In this document: positions 59,325 to 64,000 of the stretch, piece by piece
Position numbering within the stretch: the stretch's first letter is position 1
How the letters are laid out: every line of letters starts with the position of its first letter
NCBI GenBank assembly: GCA_030847615.1
Contig: JAUMIR010000004.1
Span: forward strand, 98,594,001-98,658,000
DNA length: 64,000 bases
Direction: 5' to 3'
Source of the DNA: Gambelia wislizenii
Taxonomy: Eukaryota > Chordata > Lepidosauria > Squamata > Crotaphytidae
Position numbers and translations under genes: made by a program
The notes under the pieces: model-generated
What the model saw: only the letters and a program-made list of their open reading frames with translations
Databases searched by the model: none
What the model was told of the DNA's origin: nothing

Positions 59325-59517
59325 CTGAAACACACAGAGATATACAGTGCCAGCATGAGCACAGATCTATAGTTATGTATCAGGATATATCTCATCCTGA
59401 TACTGCATTATTTCCATGGTTCTGGTCTACCCAATTGGTTGCTGTAAAGGTAATACACATTCAACGTAAGTAAGATTCATTGTGTGATGCACAACTTCAG
59501 AAACAAAAGTCTAAGGA

Positions 59518-59818
59518 GACTATCAGACATGGAGGAATGCAACAAAAAAATCGTGTTCCTAACCACGTCAGGAGATCGCTAAAAGATCAGAAAGGGAGAC
59601 CTTACCAGACAGTGCATCCTTCAGCTGTTCCAGGGGTGTAGTGCTGCAGTCGCCATGGCATCCATTTTTCATTGATGGGGAGAAGCTGCAAATCAAAAGG
59701 GATGCCTTACTGACGGCCACGCTATGCCCCCGGGACCCTGGAGGATGACGATGTCTGTTTTTGTTCTTGTTGCTATCTTTTGATGCAGTTTTTGCTGTGT
59801 CTGATCATCCCCTCAGTC
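59518..59818. mobile_element. Short DNA element with TATCAGACA-type ends
   Basis: The left GGAGACTATCAGACATGG is complemented by the right GTGTCTGATCATCCCC. The interior has an exon-like block (59607-59686 on the minus strand with AG and GT borders) that is probably chance. Confidence 0.45.
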
Positions 59819-60257
59819 TACAAACACTTTAGAAGAGAAGGTTAAACAAAAGAATGAACTCAACCTTTTTGGTTAAGACAACAGGCAACCTGTTTTAAGA
59901 TAAAATTGCCACTCCTGGAGGTTTCAGAGAGCAAGAATTGCAAAATTTTAATTAAAAAACACAGAAAATCAGGATGGGTTGGGGAGGGGGGCTAGGAAGG
60001 GCTTGGGGGCCACAAAAAAGGTCCTATGGTGTGGGACACTGCCTACAAGATTCTCACCCATGTGTTAAGACCAGGGCAGGTTGGTTCTAGTCTCTCTGGT
60101 TTCATTTTGAACTCCCACTGCTATCTTAGAGTGAACACTCAGCTGACTCCCAGAAGTTATTTTTATGAGATTTAACTCAACTGGTCTTACTGCCCACAAG
60201 CAAACCTATAGATCACAGTTGAGGATATCTATGCAAAACATTCTCTCCCTCCCTCCC

Positions 60258-60281
60258 TCTCTCACTCACACACACACTAGC

Positions 60282-60312
<31 letters not shown>
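60258..60312 (+). repeat. CA/TA dinucleotide microsatellite
   Basis: An interrupted CA run passes into a short TA run at about 60303-60311, preceded by CCCT repeats at 60242-60262. Confidence 0.9.
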
Positions 60313-60334
60313 CTTGGGTGTGTTTCCTTTCCCT

Positions 60335-60680
60335 GTGTGATGGGCCGCTTAGGAAACATACCCAACCAATCTTCGCTCTCCTCCCACTTCCTCAGCCAAC
60401 CACCACCCACATGCAAATTCCCTCTCCACCTCACAATCCACTCCTGCCACTCACTCTGCATCTACACCTGCAGCCTCACAAGGACCCCTCCCTCCTCTCA
60501 CTCCCTCAGCCACTCGCCACCTACATGTAAAACAATGCAATATTTTTTCCTAAAATAATGCCATGTAGCTGAACCATGTGAAAGGATTCTGAGAAAAAAC
60601 ATGTAAAACAATTTATTAATTGTTTAAAATTTTTTAAAATGGGTGAACCGTGTGAAAGAACTCTGAGAAACCGTAGAAGA
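60335..60680 (-). repeat. Dispersed repeat, class unresolved, copy 2 (reverse)
   Basis: CACCACCCACATGCAAATTC, CCCTCTCCACCTCACAATCC and AACATACCCAACCAATC are the reverse complement of blocks in 27590-27690. Further right, a GAACCATGTGAAAGGATTCT motif recurs (GAACCGTGTGAAAGAACTCT) about 70 bp later, perhaps part of the same repeat. Confidence 0.45.
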
Positions 60681-60689
60681 AATCATAAT

Positions 60690-61830
60690 GAAACTTTAGC
60701 GGACAGATCAAATAGATTAAGATATTGAAATGAACCATTACAATGAAAAAGACAAAACAGAGAACATTACAGAAAGAGAAGAGCAATTGGTGTATGTTAT
60801 TCTGGGTACACCTAGTGTGTGTATGTACATAGCAATATAGTTACATGTAATAAGCTATTTTTTCAAGTATAAGTTGTAACATAACAACTTTTGTTTGAGT
60901 AGAATTTACAACTCTTGTTTGAGTAGAATTTGCTGACATCCTTTCATAATCCTTAAAACAGATTTTAAAAATTAATAAAAAGTAGGTTGTAGGGAAAGGA
61001 AACAATTTTAAAATAAAAGTAAATTCTCTGTTGAAAAGAGTTATTATGTATCCTGTTACCTCTGCTGAATGTAACTGTGACAGAGGAATGCTTCTGAAGT
61101 GTACAGATACAAAGTGTATGCACAGAACAACTGGGTTACACAGGAGAATCTCAGGGCCAAACCAAAAGTGATTGGAGCAATTATATTAGTTTATCCATGT
61201 GTGTATCCCACACAAATAAGTGGGAGTGGAGAATACATGGGTGAAGAGAGCAGAACCCTTCCACCCTGTAAACCCTTGCATTCCATTGCCTCTTTTCTCT
61301 CAGTCCATCTAACACCTGGTATCACTCTCAGGCTAGAAAAAAAGTACTTGAAGTGAGCATAGAGAGGTAAAGGAGGGGAAAAGTGAGTTTCTTCCCTTCA
61401 CCCACAGGCCTACTTTGATGTAAAAAGTAAGCCTTTCAAACAGGTGTGATTCCCCTCCCCTATCTCTTTAGACTGAGGGACTGAGGGTCTTTGTCATTTC
61501 TCAGCTAATCTGTTTCTGTTTGGGGTCATCTTTATCACCTTCTGGTCACCTAGGCATCTAACCTGCAATGGTGGTTAAAATTGACTGTACAATTTGTATT
61601 TTTTTGTGTCTCATATTAATAAACTTTATTTAAAAACAGACAGGTAGAATTACCATCAACACTCCATTTAAGAATACTTAGGTTTTGGAATCTCAGGATA
61701 TTTATATGGAAGAATGAACAGGCTCTTTACTAATCTTTTATGCTATTTATTATACACAGTTAAATAGAAACAAATATATACAGTCTCCTTTGGGATAAAC
61801 ACAGAGATCTAAATGTCTAGGCACATTGCT
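60690..61830. other. Unclassified intergenic stretch
   Basis: AT-rich sequence without recognised genes or repeats. The ORF at 61099-61356 (85 codons) has no family resemblance and no supporting splice or start context. Confidence 0.5.
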
Positions 61831-61837
61831 TGCATTA

Positions 61838-62211
61838 CAGTAGCAGCCCCGTATCTGCTGATTTGCCAACTGTGGATTCAAGTATCCACAGCTGGCAATG
61901 GTGGGGGTGAAGGGAAAAGGGGAAGTAAGAGCGAGCTCACCTCCTCCCCTTCCCCCTTCGTCCCCATGATTGCCCCGTGGTGGGGCCATGGCGCGGGTGA
62001 GGGGGGGAGTGATCTCACCTCCTCCCCTCCCCCCCACAATCACTGCTACAGCAGGGCCATGGCAAGGGCAAAGAGGGAAGGGAGGGGGAGGGATGAACTC
62101 ACCCCCCTTCCTCCCGGGATGTCCCCCTGGGATGGCGTTTGCTAATATCTGTAGAATTCACCATCTGCGGGGGGTGGGGAATTACTCCACGTGGATATAG
62201 GGGTGCTACTG
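61838..62211. mobile_element. TA-flanked MITE (CAGTAGCAGCCCC) with GC-rich interior
   Basis: Left CAGTAGCAGCCCCGTATCTG and right GATATAGGGGTGCTACTG are inverted, TA on both sides. The interior is purine/pyrimidine-skewed and GC-rich with internal tandem similarity (CTCACCTCCTCCCC twice). Same family as 20322-20861. Confidence 0.75.
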
Positions 62212-62594
62212 TATATTACATGGCATATAGGACAGCACACATCTTATACCATCATCAGGTTCTTTCATACTTTGCATAGGTCTGTTAAGACATTATACAG
62301 ATATTTCATAAAGGCTTTAACTTGTACAGAATTCTGTCCCTTGTATCATATCCATAACCATCAAGCCATCAAGGAGCACTATCTCATCTGTTGAGGCACT
62401 ACACATCGCTAAATAGTCATCCAAGGGGTTAATATCCCTAAGCATTGTTATACTTATAAACCACCATTATATGGCTATAAACATCTTTACATCTATTGTA
62501 GCATAGCCTAATAGCTTTTAGCAGCTTTAGCTTGGCTGAGCAGTTTATCAGGAACAGTGTTATCAGCTTGGAGGCTGAGCAGTCTGATTGCTCT

Positions 62595-64000
62595 CCTAGA
62601 ATCATAGACTCATAGAATTGTAGAGTTGGAAGAGACCACGAGGGCCATCCAGTTCAACCCCTTGCCATGCAGGAAATCTTGATCAAAGCATCCCCGACAG
62701 ATGGCCATCCAGCCTCTGTTTAAAGACCTCCAAGGAAGGAGACCCACATGCTCCGAGAGAGTGTGTTCCACTGCCAAACAGCTCTGACTGTCAGAAAGTT
62801 CCTCCTAATGTTGAGGTGGAATCTCTGTCCCTGGAGCTTGCATCCATTGTTCCGTGTTCCAGTCTCCGGAGCAGCAGAAAACAAGCCTGCTCCATCCTCA
62901 ACGTGACATCCCTTCAAATACTTAAACAGGGCTATCATATCGCCTCTTAACCATCTTTTTTTCCAGGCTAAACATACCCAGCTCCCTAAGTCTCTCCTCA
63001 TAAGGCATGGTTTCCAGACCTTTCACCATTTTAGTCACCCTCCTCTGGACACGCTCCAATTTGTCAATATTCTTTTTGAATTGTGGTGCCCAGAACTGGA
63101 CACAGTATTCTAGGCGAGGCCTGACCAAGGCAGAATAGAGCGGCACTATTACTTCCCTTGATCTAGACACTATCCTTCTATTGATGCAGCCCAAAATCGC
63201 ATTGGCCTTTTTAGCTGTCACAGCACACTGTTGACTCATGTTCAACTTGTGGTCTACTAGGACTCCTAGATCTCTTTCGCATGTAGTCTCGTTCAGCCAG
63301 GTCTCCCCCATTCTATATCTATGCATCTCATTTTTCCGCCCTAAGTGCAGTACCTTACATTTCTCTGTATTGAATTTCATTTTGTTAGCTTTGGCCCAGC
63401 TCTCCAGTCTATCCAGGTCATTTTGAATTTTGATCCTGTCCTCTAGGGTATTAGCTACTCCTCCTAATTTAGTGTCATCTGCAAATTTGATAAGTATGCC
63501 CCTAATTCCCTCATCCAAGTCATTGATAAAGATGTTGAATAGCACTGGGCCCAAGACAGAACCCTGTGGCATCCCACTGGTCACATTTTTCCAAAACGAA
63601 GAGGAGCCACTGCTGAGCACCCTTTGGGTTCATCCAGTCAACCAATTACAAATCCATTGAACAGTTAACTTGTCTAGCCCACATTTTACAAGCTTGTTTG
63701 CAAGAATGTCATGGGGAACCTTGTCAAAGGCCTTACTGAAATCAAGGTATGTGATATCCACAGCGTTCCCTTCATCTACCAAGCTGGTATCAAAAAAAGA
63801 GATCAGATTAGTCTGGCATGACTTGTTTCTCTGAAACCCACGTTGACTTTTTGTGATTATGGCATTGCCTTCTAAATGTTCACAGACTCTCTGTTTGATG
63901 ATCTGCTCTAGAATCTTCCCTAACTGGATGATAATTGTTGGGATCTTCTTTTTTCCCCTTTTTGAAGATGGGGACAACATTTGCCCTCCTCCAGTCTGCT
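62595..64000 (-). mobile_element. CR1 LINE, 3' half, reverse, running off the right edge
   Basis: The plus strand starts TAGAATCATAGACTCATAGA then GGAAGAGACCACGAGGGCCA, the reversed CR1 3' end. Minus-strand translation gives [34 protein letters not shown], then TGA after NWLTG, then FADDTKLGG and [13 protein letters not shown]. It is very similar to 45750-47100. Its own defects include a 6-nt in-frame deletion in the [13 protein letters not shown] region and a frameshift after FSLEKK near 62950. The 5' part lies beyond the window. Confidence 0.9.

Noticed and set aside
59607..59686. Exon-like block on the minus strand (AG and GTAAG borders) upstream of the candidate 59.07-kb exon
   Set aside because: The only phase compatible with the downstream frame contains a stop codon, and the block lies inside a short element with inverted ends (59518-59818).
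61099..61356. 85-codon plus-strand ORF as a candidate gene
   Set aside because: No family resemblance, promoter or splice context; the length is within random expectation for this amount of sequence.

Overview
The window is ordinary vertebrate nuclear DNA: AT-rich, intron-dominated and full of interspersed repeats. The repeats point to a squamate reptile, most likely a lizard. They include Sauria-type tRNA SINEs, 5S rRNA-headed SINEs with a Sauria-like tail, young CR1 LINEs ending in repeats of ATTCTATG type, RTE/BovB-like and L2-like fragments, and many short TA-flanked and palindromic DNA transposons. The species cannot be named from sequence alone.

Two protein-coding genes are well supported and lie head to head. 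TUT4 (ZCCHC11, terminal uridylyltransferase 4) fills about 1-32 kb on the minus strand. I could place 14 consecutive coding exons (23258 down to 91) whose splice phases all agree. They give the first 939 codons: disordered N-terminus, C2H2-type zinc finger, degenerate N-terminal nucleotidyltransferase/PAP module, linker and first CCHC knuckle. The catalytic domain continues off the left edge. A CpG-rich segment near 31.75-32.13 kb is the probable promoter and noncoding first exon. GPX7 lies on the plus strand at 39.5-54.9 kb in three coding exons and encodes a 211-residue Cys-type ER peroxidase ending in KDEL. TUT4(-) next to GPX7(+) is the arrangement on human chromosome 1p32, which supports GPX7 over its paralogue GPX8.

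Region by region: 1-32 kb, TUT4 with repeat-laden introns; 32-39.4 kb, intergenic palindromic MITEs, an old CR1 and paired TA-type MITEs; 39.5-55 kb, GPX7, whose 12.5-kb first intron holds a roughly 3-kb CR1 inserted in a Sauria SINE and a nested transposon with a GC-rich minisatellite; 55-64 kb, mostly repeats, one unidentified minus-strand candidate terminal exon (59.07-59.32 kb), and an inverted CR1 running off the right edge.

No rRNA, tRNA, CRISPR or prokaryotic-style operon is present. The points most worth checking are the long hydrophobic N-terminus of GPX7, a SINE tail beginning inside the GPX7 exon-2 splice donor, a stop codon shared by two CR1 copies, and the unassigned exon near 59.2 kb.
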